Origin: Branchipolynoe longqiensis | Taxonomy: Eukaryota; Annelida; Polychaeta; Phyllodocida; Polynoidae | NCBI GenBank assembly: GCA_030323885.1 | Contig: CM059196.1 | Span: forward strand, 43,175,798 to 43,239,797 | DNA length: 64,000 bases | Direction: 5' to 3' | Shown: one piece after another, positions 31,122 through 42,316 of the stretch | Layout: each line of letters begins with the position of its first letter | How positions within the stretch are numbered: the stretch's first letter is position 1 | Program-made: the position numbers and the translations under genes | The notes under the pieces: generated by a model | What the model was told of the DNA's origin: nothing | Seen by the model: the letters and a program-made list of their open reading frames with translations, nothing else | Databases searched by the model: none

Positions 31122-32807
31122 CTAGATACAAGATTCACCCGGTACTTGTAGTACACGGGTGAAGACCAGCCTTATATAAATACGGGCGAAAATAGCGTTA
31201 GTATGGAACAAGAAGTAGAATGCCTGGCACCAGTGTCAAATGGTTACTTATATCAGAACAGAGTTGGTGAAATGGGAGAGAATGCAAAAAGACAAGATGG
31301 CGGCCAGAGAATGCCGTCAATTTCACTTTTAAATTGCATTAAAGTGTATGTTTTATTATATTTTCCAACTCAAAAGTAGCGGGTAAACATGAAGACATCT
31401 ACAAAGAATAAATGTTGCTTCTTAGATTGTGAAATTAGGCTCTCACAAAGACTCAGTTCATTAGCCCGATTTTTCTACCATTTTTTATATAAGGCTGGTT
31501 TTCATCCCTGGGCCTAAATGTATGAGCCGCCGGTTATCTCCGCCGGAGTTAAGGGCGGCCGACGGGGTAGCTATCGTCGGTGTTGGTATATGTGTCAAGT
31601 GAAATGTATGCCTCCCAAGCGCGCACTTGTTAGCTACCCTGTGCGTTATTTATAGATTTGGGGGGTCCCCCTGGGAATGTACCCGGCCATCGTAGTGGGA
31701 GTCGGGAGGAACCACCCCCTTCCTCCCCCCCCACCCCACTCCTCAGTGTGTGACTCTGTGTCTCTGTGTTTCTGTGTGTGTGTATGTGTGTGTGTTTCTG
31801 TGTCTCTGTGTGTGTGTCTCTGACACAGACACACACACAGCAACAGAGACACAAAGACACAGAGACACACACACACAGAGACACACACAGACAGACACAG
31901 AGACACAGAGTGACACATACAGATACAGAGACACAGACACAGAGACACACACACATACACACACACAGACACACACACATACACACACACACATACAGAG
32001 ACACACACACAGAAACACACAGACACACACACACACAGAGACACACACATAGACACAGAGACACACACACAGACACACAGACACACACATACACACACAG
32101 ACACACACACAGAGACACACACAGAGACACACACAGACACACAGACACAGAGACACACACAGAGACACACACACACAGAGACACATACAGAGACACACAC
32201 AGAGACACACACACAGACACACACACAGACACACACACAGATACACACACATACACACACAGACACAGAGACACATACAGAGACACACACAGAGACACAC
32301 ACACACAGAAACACATACAGAGACACACACAGAGACACACACAGACAAAGAGACACACACAGACACAAAGAGACACACACAGAGACACACACAGACACAG
32401 AGACACACACACAGACACAGAGACACACACACAGACACAGAGACAGACAGAGACAGACACAGAGACACACACACAGAGACACACACACACAGATACACAC
32501 ACAGACACAGAGACACATACAGAGACACACAGACAGACACACACACAGAGACACACACACAGACACAGAGACACACATCCATCTTCAGTCCATGCGTAAC
32601 ACCGACGATAAACCACCTAAAAGTTGGGGTTAGCGCAGGCCGCGTTAACCCTCGAGGGGTTTGCCTAACCCGTGCACACACATTGTGAGTTTCGGCCTCT
32701 AACCGGGGAATTCCCGACTACGCTCGGGTTATGACCGCTAACCCCCGCTAACCCGCCCCCTTACATTTGGCCCCAGTACTGGAAGTACGGGGTGAATCTT
32801 TTATCTA
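31122..32807 (+). mobile_element. Element G copy 2, 1.7 kb, expanded by an AC array
   Basis: Starts CTAGATACAAGATTCACCCG, ends GGTGAATCTTTTATCTA. CATCACCA occurs at 31114-31121 and 32808-32815 as an 8-bp TSD, though in CAC-rich DNA. Each end has a small palindrome (TTCACCC..GTAC..GTAC..GGGTGAA). It contains CAAGATGGCGGCC, a YY1-type word, at about 31301. The centre holds the 0.85-kb TG/CA array. No transposase is visible. Confidence 0.85.
31745..32577. repeat. 0.83-kb TG/CA microsatellite with a polarity switch
   Basis: Starts as (TGTGTCTC)n on the plus strand and flips at about 31822 to (CACACAGAGA)n, creating a hairpin-capable inverted repeat around TCTCTGACACAGA. Units mix CACA, CAGA and GAGA. 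The 277-328-aa ORFs in several frames are artefacts. Confidence 0.95.
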
Positions 32808-32815
32808 CATCACCA

Positions 32816-33537
32816 CCACCACCACCATCACCATCGATCCCTTAACTGTGAGGGTTGTTGGGGCACCAGAGATAACTTTGCAACCAATTTTCTCCACTTT
32901 CCCCTGTTCTTCTACGCTGTCTTGCACTTGCCGAACCCCAAGCATGTCCATTCCCTGATGTTGTCTTCTCTTCTATTGTCCGCTTTGTCTTCTTCCTCCT
33001 TTTACTGTGCCTTGCAAGATGTTTTTGGCCAGACCTGATGAATGTGAAATATGACCACACCACCGCAGTTTGCATCTCCTTACGTTTGCGTGCTCCAATT
33101 TCTTATTATATTTGGCACAGACTGCCCCGTTGCTAACATGGTCTTTGTTGTATGAGATGTGTAGTATCTTGCGGTAGTATTATATTTCCATGGTTTGTAT
33201 TCTTCTTCGGAGATTATGCTATGCGGCTTTAAATCTGGAGGATATCATATTGATAGCAACCACAGCAACACACCCGGAGATGCCTGGGTGCTTCATTCAG
33301 TAGCAGGTGGGATTAATATAAATAGAAAGAAAAGTAAGCCAGGCTCCACGTGGAATAAATGAACTAACATAAAAACGCCAAGATTCATTAGCACCTTAAG
33401 TCCTACTAATAGAACAAGGAGCATTGTTTATTCATTAATTAGACGGGCCCGCTACAGTTTTCTAAATTCATCATCACGTGACTGAACGGGCTCCTAATTG
33501 GGTCACAGTAATCAGACGTGATTTACTGCCTTTTGGG
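32816..33537. other. No recognised feature
   Basis: A CAC/CAT repeat at the left, then unique DNA. Includes a Q-like word at about 33210-33238 (GGAGATTATGCTATGCGGCT). Confidence 0.4.
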
Positions 33538-33579
33538 GAGGGGGTGGGATGGGAGAGGGGAAGGGAGGAGGGAGGAGAG

Positions 33580-33632
33580 TTTGTTTGTTTGTTTGTTGTT
33601 TTACGTCCTAGCAACATCTAAGGTCATATAGG
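33580..33632 (-). mobile_element. Solo SINE-A tail with 17-bp TSD
   Basis: 53 bp: (TTTG)n then TTGTTTTACGTCCTAGCAAC..AAGGTCATATAGG. Flanked by perfect GGGAGGAGGGAGGAGAG at 33563-33579 and 33633-33649. The target is a purine repeat, so some of the match could be pre-existing. Confidence 0.9.
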
Positions 33633-33796
33633 GGGAGGAGGGAGGAGAGAGTTCATTCTAATTCCACCCACCCCCACCCCCACCCCCACAAGAGGATCAT
33701 GCTAATAGAACCTAAGAAAGTCAGCTATCTTATTCCAGCAGGCCGTCTCGTGATATTTAAATTACATTGTTTGCATAAATTATAAATACAAAACGG

Positions 33797-34145
33797 TTTG
33801 TGTTTGTTTGTTGTTTTATGTCCTAGCAACATCTAAGGTCCTATTAGGACGGGTACCGACTTGTGACAGTGCACACACATGGTGACTTATAGTGCTGCCC
33901 CACTGGGAAACCAGGCCACCAGCACCATGCCCTGATATCCAACTCAGAGTAATATGACACTGAGCCAACCAGTCCGTGCCCTATCTTAATAATGCCGAGC
34001 GCCAGGCTGAGAAGCGACAAGTATCAATCTTTAAGGCATTGGTTTGACTCAACCAGGATTCGAACCCAAAAACTGATGGGTACGGATCTCCCGATCTCTC
34101 AAAACAGGAGACAGATGCTCTATTCATTCGGCCACCCCGTCTGGT
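33797..34145 (-). mobile_element. SINE-A, full length, head variant
   Basis: Complete tail and body. The head has an internal insertion near the B-box (AAAACTGATGGGTACGGATC) and an A-box region GGGTGGCCGAATGAATAGAG on the minus strand. Confidence 0.9.
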
Positions 34146-34309
34146 GATACAAAAGGAGACGAAGTGGTTTTATTTATTTGAAAGTCGAGCTGCGCCGTTA
34201 ATGGGGAGCTTTCAGTTTGCATGACTCTCTCGTCAGATGGCGCACCATCCCGGTCTCTGTAATGCCTTGGTTGGATAGAAGCAGTTCCTTCTAATATCAA
34301 GTGTGTGTA

Positions 34310-34645
34310 AATAAGAGGGGGTGGAGTGGTGGGGGGGTGTATGGATTTAGGGGTGTGTGGTGGGGGTGTAGGGGTTTGGGTATGGTGGGGTGGGTGTGGT
34401 GGGGTGTTTGGGTGTGGTGGGGGCTTAGGGATGTGGTGGGGGTGTAGGTGGTTTGTGGTGGAGGTGTAGGGGTGTCTTGCAGAGTGGCACCTCACAATCT
34501 TTAGCATCCCTACACCCCCACCACACACCTACACCCCCACCACATCCCTAAACCCCCATGACACACCTATAACCCATACACCCCACCACCACACACCACC
34601 CACCACACACCTACACCACCAACACACACAGACCTACACCTTTCT
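34310..34645. repeat. GGTGT minisatellite with large inverted arrangement
   Basis: GT/G-rich units (GTGGGGGTGTAGGGGTTTGG) run to about 34475. After the spacer TGGCACCTCACAATC the array becomes C/A-rich (CTACACCCCCACCACACACC) to about 34645. The arms are imperfect inverse complements centred near 34488. Confidence 0.85.
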
Positions 34646-35520
34646 ATCCAACCATGATGGCCTACTTGGACATGGAACGGGTGCTTCCACCAAGTGTATA
34701 GCGAGAGAAATGGCTCATGAAAGATCCCCATTGGTAGTGTGGCTTCTAGGTGGTGTGAACCTTTAGAACATAATATACTCACTTCAAGCACCATTCGGAT
34801 GCTACATACACTTAGAGAATTCTATATTATATAATAACGCCTTTATACCCAAATAATGCGTTATACATCACATATATATATATATCATATATATTCATAT
34901 ATAACATATATATGATAAGTGTAATAAAGAACAATAATATGACAATTCCAATTCCTTTTCACGCCTTCATACTCGCATAATGGCTTATACATCACACATA
35001 CGATATAGATAATACAACTTATATATATAAGGCCTATGTATGATTTTGCAATTTTTTTAAATTTTATAGATCAATCATTATAATCTTACTTTAGTGTGAG
35101 GTAGCTTTTTATTTTAAAAGGTTAACTTTAATTTTATCTCAAATATAAGCGTGTAACTGAAATGCTAGACGTGGAGTGTTTACTCTTTTTCTTCGTTAGT
35201 GCAGAAGTATAGATAGCACAGGAGCGCCAACCTGCATTACATAGTTATTGACTGCACCAGTACATATGGACATGTAGGATAAATTCTGCTGATTCTCAAA
35301 ATTTGATGTGTTCATGGTTTTTTTTTATAGCTTAAACAAGAAATACGGATGAACTGGAACAGAATTGTGTACTTTCCCAATGTTGTTGGCATACAACATT
35401 TTAATTTTGAGTATTGGCGTGGTATGCTGGCTTAAAACTGTGTACAACATACGCAAAAATCGTATAGGTAGGCAGGTCTGCCACACCCACCGACCCAGCA
35501 TACATTTCTATGCCACGCAC
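34646..35520. other. AT-rich DNA with (TA)n patches
   Basis: TATATATATA runs at 34870-34915 and 35015-35030. No gene or dispersed repeat recognised. Confidence 0.5.
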
Positions 35521-36215
35521 CACCTCACCAGAACACACTATATCTCAAATTAATAACACTTTATAGCTTACGTTACTCAGAACACACGGAGTTGAGCATC
35601 AGATTCCTGTGTTACTCAGTGAAATTCCAACACGTGGGGTTCAAACCTTGGCTGAGTCAAACAAAATTACTTTAAAATACATACTTGCCGCTACCTAGCC
35701 TGTGCTCAGTATTACTAGGATGGAGTAAAGAGCAGTGGAATGAGTAAGGCCCATTGTCTGCAATTGAAATTTCCCTAGCTTAATCAACTAATGTAATAAA
35801 AAAAAGACTAACATACATTAATTAGAACACAGTGTAAATTAATCAGAACACACAAGAGTTCATATTAATCAGAACACTATAGTTCACTTTAACCAAAACA
35901 CATAATAGTTCAAAATAAGAAATACCACAAATAATCGGAACACTCTAGATCACATTCACCAGAATACACTATATCTTACATTAATCAAAGAATATGACAT
36001 AGTTCACATTAACTAGAGCACACTATAGCTCACATTAATCAGAGCACACTATAGCTAAAATCTGAATATACCATAACTCATATTAATCAGAAGAGCACAC
36101 TCTAGTTCACATTCATCATAATGCACTATTGCTTACATTAATCAAAGAATATGATATAGTTCACACTAATCAGAACACACCATAGCTAACATTAATTAGA
36201 GAACTGACTTAATAT
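35521..36215. repeat. Degenerate tandem array, 30-45 bp units
   Basis: Units such as CATTAATCAGAACACACTAT and AGCTCACATTAATCAGAGCA recur about 15 times from 35535-35600 and 35815-36200. SINE-B copy 2 interrupts it. Confidence 0.85.
35625..35805 (+). mobile_element. SINE-B copy 2
   Basis: GTGGGGTTCAAACCTTGGCT (B-box region), CCGCTACCTAGCCTGTGCTC, then the SINE-B 3' part AGCAGTGGAATGAGTAAGGC and TTGAAATTTCCCTAGCTTAA. Confidence 0.8.
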
Positions 36216-37228
36216 TCATCAATATAAAAACACTGCAACTCAGGCACGTTTTTAATAGAAATCCCACAAAGCCAGCACTCTGCCCATCATAGTTAGATTA
36301 TTCCCCCAGGCCTATTACACCCATGCTGCGTTTGGGCGAGAAGCCTGCCTGTCTTACGGGGGGCTAATTCCCTAACTGTTCACCGATCATGTTGACAACA
36401 AACACAAGAGTATAGACTACATCACCGTTCCAGCGGCGCGGTGAATTGTGGGATGCGTCGGAGCAAAACAAACCCACAAGAAGCACATGGCACATGCTAA
36501 TACACTGGGTGCAGCTCATCTCAGCTCTTGTTAAACATAGAATACCAACTAAAAAAATGTGAGATATAACGTATTATATGAATATAAAGGGGCGGAGCAT
36601 TCTTGTGATATTTATTCCTCTTTTAGTATGCTGCTATTTATTTATTTATTTATTCATACACCGGTTCAGCCGATTTACTGCGTTCCAGGACACCTTTTTG
36701 TGCGACACCACTCCGGTCACGCGCCTGTACATACAGTTGGCGTCACATGACACAACTAAAAAAATATATATAATAAATTAAGATATTAATCTTTTATCCA
36801 ACATTGCATTTACATCAATATAATATGCACATCTTATGCCATGTGCATTTAGATTTAGAAAAATCTGGGCACTCAGATTAGTGTTAGAGCCATAGCCAGA
36901 GTCAGTTTTACTTATTTTATTAATGTTTTTATTTATATCCTATGGTTAATGACATATGTAGAACTAGATAATTAATAGGGTTAATCAGATATTGGTTATA
37001 TATTTCTCTGAAACAAGGGTATGTTGACACATTTGGCATTTTAATATTTAGAACAAGAATTAATAATGGTGATGTGGATATCACTGATTGTTTTGTGTGG
37101 AATTGTATGTTTCTTAGCTCATGGCTAGTTTTGTCTTAGCTATATTCATCAGATCATTATATTGCATGTGTGCATACACGTTTATACCAAATTGTTATGT
37201 ATTTCTATTTATTTTGAATAAATCACAG
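36216..37228. other. No recognised feature
   Basis: About 1 kb of AT-rich unique DNA with a TTTA repeat (36637-36655). Short ORFs only. Confidence 0.5.
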
Positions 37229-37319
37229 TTTTTCCCTACTCGTATCTACAAACTCAATGGCCATCCACATTTTCTTTGCTGCCAAGGCCGTTTTCAGCGC
37301 ATGCGCAGTCGGAACCGTA
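37229..37319 (-). repeat. Shared segment R (also inside J copy 2)
   Basis: CAAACTCAATGGCC..TTTGCTGCCAAGGCCGTTTTCAGCGCATGCGCAGTCGGAAC is the inverse of 50626-50714. The CGCATGCGCAG and AACTCAATGG words also occur at L element borders. Confidence 0.7.
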
Positions 37320-37630
37320 ATGTCCTAGCAACATTCAAGGTCATATCAGGATGGGTACTGACTTGTCACAGTGTGCACCATGATAACTTTATAGTGCTTC
37401 CCCACTGGGAGACCAGGCCGTTGGCACCATGACCCGATTTCCCACTTAGTCATATTAGCCTGATACTGAGCTAATAAGTCCTTACACTAACCTAGTAATC
37501 CCAAGCATCAGGCTAGGTGGTGACAAGTATCAATTTTGTAAATCATTGGTTTGACTCGGCCGGGATTCGAACGTCCGACCTTCCACACGTGCAGCCATCA
37601 CTCTTACTAATTCAGTCACCGCATCGGGTC
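37320..37630 (-). mobile_element. SINE-A, full length, tail shortened
   Basis: Begins AATGTCCTAGCAACATTCAA without the CAA repeat and ends in a type-1/3 mosaic head (GCGGTGACTGAATTAGTAAG on the minus strand). It truncates segment R. Confidence 0.88.
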
Positions 37631-37689
37631 TAATGTGGACGAGAATGGGCTTCAAACGTATGCACATACTTTAGTATGTTAAGCACATT

Positions 37690-38187
37690 TTAAAGTTTCA
37701 TAGTCCGATGACGTTCGAATGTTTGCATCATTTTTTAGATAAATGTATTAAGTTAACTATTATAAACTACTTTCATTATTCCGGAGTCATTTGGATGAAA
37801 AATGGCTAGTTTTGGAGCAATTTGAGCTGAAAGAACCCAAAATCATTTCGGCAGGCTTGTCAAAAGTCTTGTTGATGTGGCCCACATTCACATCTCGTGA
37901 TGGTCATGTGATGAGGAACCTGACTAATCCCATATATGGTATTGGGAATGGGGTCAAGACTAATGAGGTCACGAGATTGACCTAATTGGTGAGTGGCTGC
38001 CCTGCCTGATGGGTGTCTCAACGTAGGTGCCCAAATGGATAGGGTCATAAATTTACTGATTATTCTGCATATGCTTCCCCAAGGCCTTAGTTAATGCACC
38101 TGAACCTAAGCTAGATATGTCAAATCAAATGTAGGTAAGTGTTCTGGCTTTGAACAAAATATGTTTCATCGGACCATGCAATTTTAA
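37690..38187. mobile_element. Element Q, long variant
   Basis: Left TAAAGTTTCATAGTCCGATG and right CATCGGACCATGCAATTTTA form TIRs. Interior GGATGAAAAATGGCTAGTTT and ATGGTCATGTGATGAGG is the inverse of 44401-45107. Confidence 0.8.
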
Positions 38188-38329
38188 GACAATCGACTAT
38201 GGTGTGTGTTAGCAACAAAGCACTACTAGATGTGGCTGGGTGCAGGTGGCGGGGTAACACACGGACAAGCAACCAGCTTCGTACTGAATATGTACCGCGC
38301 TAAACACCTGCAAAACAAACAACTCACCA

Positions 38330-38637
38330 TGGTTGTTTGTTGGGGCTTTACATCCTAAGGTCTTATAAAGAACCCACTTGTGACAGTGCGACTTTATAAC
38401 GCTACCCAACTGAGACACCGGGTCGCCGGCACCATGACATGATATCCAAATCAGTCACATTATCCTAATAATGAGCAACCTAGCCGTTACCCCATTTTAA
38501 TTATGCCAAGCTCCATGCTGTGTAGCGACAAATATCAAATTTGTATATCATTGATTTGACTCGGCCAGGGGTTCGGACTCACAAACTCTCACATGGGAAG
38601 CCAGCCAGCACTCTTACTGATTCAGCCATCCCATTTG
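38330..38637 (-). mobile_element. SINE-A, full length, head type 3
   Basis: Decayed tail (GGGGCTTTACATCCTAAGG) and a head reading GGGATGGCTGAATCAGTAAG on the minus strand. Older copy judging by divergence. Confidence 0.85.
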
Positions 38638-38866
38638 GTCACATGTTGTGTGTCTGTGACCGTGCAGAGGGCAGAAGGCAGAAGCCATGTCACTTTGTCA
38701 GTGAACTGCCTAATAGCTGTCCCCTTGAACTGTCAGAGTGCCTCCCTACATAAAAGGCTGCGGATGGCGCTTGTGCACCTGAGAATGGCCCGGTGTACTT
38801 CAAGGTGCAGCAACACAAAGCCTGCAACGCAAAAATGAGCGGGAAACAAAGGGGATGGCTGTAGAT

Positions 38867-38920
38867 GTTTGTTTGTTGTTGTTTTACGTCCTAGCAACAT
38901 CTAAGGTCATATCAGGACGG
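38867..38920 (-). mobile_element. Solo SINE-A tail
   Basis: GTTTGTTTGTTGTTGTTTTA..AAGGTCATATCAGGACGG. Flanked by TGTAGAT at 38860-38866 and 38921-38927. Confidence 0.85.
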
Positions 38921-39055
38921 TGTAGATCGTCCACTACCATCTCTTCCAGGGACTCTCGCTGTTGTGGCTTCCGCCCCCCCCCCCCAACCACACCCATATA
39001 ATGGCTGTAGATCGCCCACTCCCATCTCTTCCAGGGACTCTCGCTGCTGTGGGTG
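38921..39055. repeat. Two-copy tandem duplication, about 83 bp
   Basis: TGTAGATCG(T/C)CCACT(A/C)CCATCTCTTCCAGGGACTCTCGCTG appears at 38921 and 39005. A C run (38974-38985) separates them. Confidence 0.85.
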
Positions 39056-39184
39056 CCCCTCTCCCATCCCCTGGCTCTTTCCCCATATATCGCCCACCGC
39101 TCTTCTGCCTCGCCCCCACCAACCCCTGCCTCCTTCTCCCTTCCCCTATATCCCATCACCATCTCCCTATATTTCTACTTGTTG

Positions 39185-39300
39185 CTAGATAGCCTGGCGT
39201 TCTGCAGTACTAGGATAGGGCAAAGAGCAGCGGAATGAGGAAGACCAATTGCTTGCGGTTGAAATATCCCTGGATTAAGCAACTAATGTACCAACAAATT
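39185..39300 (+). mobile_element. SINE-B 3' part
   Basis: AGATAGCCTGGCGTTCTGCA, AAGAGCAGCGGAATGAGGAA, TTGAAATATCCCTGGATTAA. Confidence 0.75.
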
Positions 39301-39690
39301 AATATATGTATATATGAATTTTTTGCTTAAGTGCCCATCTATAAAGCACTATTATTTTCGATTCGCTAAATAACCAAAGAACCTGAGCGCCAATATTTAC
39401 ACAGCGAGACCTCGCCCTATTCCCATACAACCCCCCCTCCCCAAACACACACAAATGACCCCGCAGACTGAACCGTCCCACCAGCCTAATGCCTGCAAAT
39501 ACCCCCCCCCCTCTCTTTGTGACGAGAGATTATTCATTTACCAACCCACTCAACCAGAACATTAATTATTGATCAGAAAATGTAACAGAATAGGCGACAG
39601 AGCAGTTGGAGCGAGTCAGCTCACTATGGGTACCCTCTCACCTCACCTCACCCCCCCCCCCCCCACCATCGCCACCCACACTCACACACC
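39301..39690. other. No recognised feature
   Basis: AT-rich then C-rich patches (39503-39511, 39649-39664). No repeat match. Confidence 0.4.
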
Positions 39691-39695
39691 TACAC

Positions 39696-39900
39696 ACCGG
39701 ACGCAGTGGCCGAATAGTTAGAACGCAGGCCTCCCGTGCGGGAGATTGGAAGTTTGATTCCCGGTTGAGTCAAACCAATGACGTACAAAATTGATACTTG
39801 TCGCTTCCTAGCTTGGCACTCAGCATAAATAGGATAGGACAAGGACTGGTTAGCTCAGTGTCAAGATAATGTGACTGAGTAGGATGTTAGGATAATGTGA
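39696..39900 (+). mobile_element. SINE-A, head type 1, 3'-truncated
   Basis: Keeps ACCGGACGCAGTGGCCGAAT, a B-box-like GGAAGTTTGATTCCC and half the body (CTCAGTGTCAAGATAATGTG), then stops. The tail is missing, unusual for a retroposon, so later deletion is likely. Confidence 0.88.
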
Positions 39901-40083
39901 TCACACCACACCCACACGTGTAGGCTATCCGATGGGTTTGTATTCTAATAACGGACAAGGTGCTGCCACCCAGCGGCCATTTACCTCGGGCACAATGAGG
40001 CAATGCGAGCACACCGATCTGCTAAACACGGACCCGTCAGCGAGCTGCTCTCAGTAGTTGGATGGTGAAGAGCATTATTGTAG

Positions 40084-40537
40084 GTTAAGCCACAGTCACA
40101 CATACCCGGATGCCCTGGATTTTTAGCCGGACCACCCCGGATAAAATCGCCATTTTGGGTGTTTTTTTTTACCTCGCCCTCACACCTACCCCGACCAGCC
40201 ATGGTACACAGCCACGGATCAGTCCCGGATCGGCCCCAGACAACCCCTGGACGACCCCCGTACTATTCCCAGAGTATAAAATGACCCGGACTGCCCCGGA
40301 CGAGACACGGACGACACGCGGACGAGTCACGGATCACACACGGATGATGCCGGTTAACCCCGGATTGCAATATTCAACGGATCACCCCGGATGTTTTAAA
40401 CATTTAAAAACATCCGGGGCCGACCCCGGATGAGGCCAGACCAGCCATGGATCACCAAGGACCAGCCACGGACCACGCCGGATCACGTTCCAGGGCTCGT
40501 CTGGCCCCTGATCCGGGTAGGTGTGACTGGTGCTTAA
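40084..40537. mobile_element. Element M copy 2 with both TIRs
   Basis: TTAAGCCACAGTCACACATA and TAGGTGTGACTGGTGCTTAA are inverse complements with few differences, extending to CCCGGA/TCCGGG. TTAA at each end suggests a piggyBac-type target. The interior is CCCCGGAC-like words. Confidence 0.85.
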
Positions 40538-40654
40538 GGAAGGCAGGTGGCACTGGGTGAGTTACTCAAGTCATTGTTATCTGATACTGTAAGTAGGTTA
40601 TGGGGGAAATTGGTGATGATGGGGCTTACCCCGCAGCATGTTCCGAGTCACTCT

Positions 40655-40830
40655 CCACAGGCTGACCTAGTCACTCTCCGCAGGCTGACCTAGTCACTCT
40701 CCGCAGGCTGACCTAGTCACTCTCCGCAGGCTGACCTAGTCACTCTCCGCAGGCTGACCTAGTCACTCTCCGCAGGCTGACCTAGTCACTCTCCGCAGGC
40801 TGACCTAGTCACTCTCCGCAGGATGACCTT
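40655..40830. repeat. 23-bp tandem repeat, about 7 copies
   Basis: CTGACCTAGTCACTCTCCGC plus AGG, nearly perfect. Related units recur at 41005-41070 after an intervening stretch with a G run. Confidence 0.95.
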
Positions 40831-40885
40831 TTTTGGTTTGTTTGTTTAAAGACCCCCCCAACTCAAAAAGGAGACATCTGCTATT

Positions 40886-40905
40886 GGGGGGGGGGGGGGG
40901 GGGGG
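40886..40905. repeat. 20-nt G homopolymer
   Basis: Uninterrupted G run between the two 23-bp repeat blocks. Confidence 0.9.
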
Positions 40906-41004
40906 AGGTCATAGTGGTTTAAACAAATCCGATAAAAAAATTACGAGTTTTTATTTGTTGTTGGTGGTTTTAAAGAAAAAAACATTTGATCAAACAGGTA
41001 CCGG

Positions 41005-41360
41005 ATGCTGACCCAGTCACACTCTGCAGGCTGACCCAGTCACTCTCCGCAGGCTGACCCAGTCACACTCCAATGGTTGATAGTCACTCCGTTGATAGAG
41101 AATGAGTGAGCCACTCCATTGAATGAGTGAACTACTCCATTAAATGAGTGAGTCACTCCACTGAATGAGCGAGTCGTGCAGTAGTTAGTCATGCAGTAGA
41201 ATAAGTGAGTCACCCTAGTTACTTTTACTCCGTAGGCTGACTGAGTCATTCCATTCAATAACATTGCATGACTACGTGAGTCACTCAGCAGAATGAGCGA
41301 GTCACTCAGCAGAATGAGCAAGTCGCTTAGTAGAATGAGTAATTCAGCAGTGAGCCGCTG
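41005..41360. repeat. Degenerate GTCACTCC/GAATGAGTGA array
   Basis: Starts with the 23-bp unit and decays into GAATGAG(T/C)GAGTCACTC(C/A) units. The 109-aa minus ORF is a repeat artefact. Confidence 0.8.
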
Positions 41361-42316
41361 TCTCATCATGGTGTAAAGTCGACGGCTGGCATCTGTGGTT
41401 GTGTAGGCAGGCTATAGGAAATCAATACAGGCAAGAAGAGAAAGAAAGAGTATAAAGAATGAAAGTAGAGTGAGAGCTTGTACCCTCAGGTTAATTATTA
41501 TATAGTGGTACATGGATCTGGTATGGCATACCACCTGTCCATTATCTCCAATCAGCAACAAGCATTTATAGTTTGACCAATGAACAGTAAGCATTCTTGT
41601 GTCACCATGGCTTCTGTGATCTACCCACCACCACCACCATGTGGTGTGGCTGCTTGGCCTCCACCTGCCTGAGGTGTGTGTGTGGTGATCCGTGACTAAG
41701 AGTTGGGGGGGGGGGGGGGCTAGTGAGTAGAGCTGTTGAGGCTCCTTACACACTATCACTAGTGCCTCGTTCACACTATCTACCTAATACACAATGACTA
41801 TTGACCATAAGTAAAGAATCACCAGCAACTACATAAATTCATTCATGCACCTGGCGCTATATATCATTTACATTAATAGACCATTTGTACTCCATTATAG
41901 ACCATCTGCTTTCCCCACCAATGCATTTTATTGGAATATTTTACAATGGGATGAGACTGACAGAATGCAGTGTCCTGTTTTACTTTTCATTTCAGTACAC
42001 TCGTATTGGCAGAGCTGGTTATTAGAACTCATTAACGCCGCTAGTTACAGCACCTAATCAGATTTACCTACTGCGAAGCTTTGACATGCTCACTGTAGGC
42101 AGCTGCCAATTACCCCGCAACGGGAATTATAAAAAATATTAATTCATTACTGCATCCATATCACGGGGTAATTAACGAAAAATTATTGTTAAATCCGTCT
42201 AATTGGATAAAGGTCACTTTAACATTTTTCTGCAACACTTGGTTATTCAGTAATGCGCTCTTCATAGTAAACTCGTGTTTGTGTGTTTGAGACTTCACAA
42301 TAAAAGAGGGCGCTGT
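41361..42316. other. No recognised feature
   Basis: About 0.95 kb of unique-looking DNA with a G run (41705-41719). Minus ORF 41412-41774 (120 aa) has no domain and includes a low-complexity stretch. Confidence 0.45.

Noticed and set aside
31630..32681. Long ORFs (up to 328 aa) on both strands
   Set aside because: They are translations of a CA/GA microsatellite in several frames; residues are only Cys/Val/Ser/Leu or Thr/His/Arg/Asp.
40655..40830. Regular 23-bp repeats, CRISPR-like at a glance
   Set aside because: Units are contiguous without spacers, and the context is a eukaryotic repeat-rich genome.
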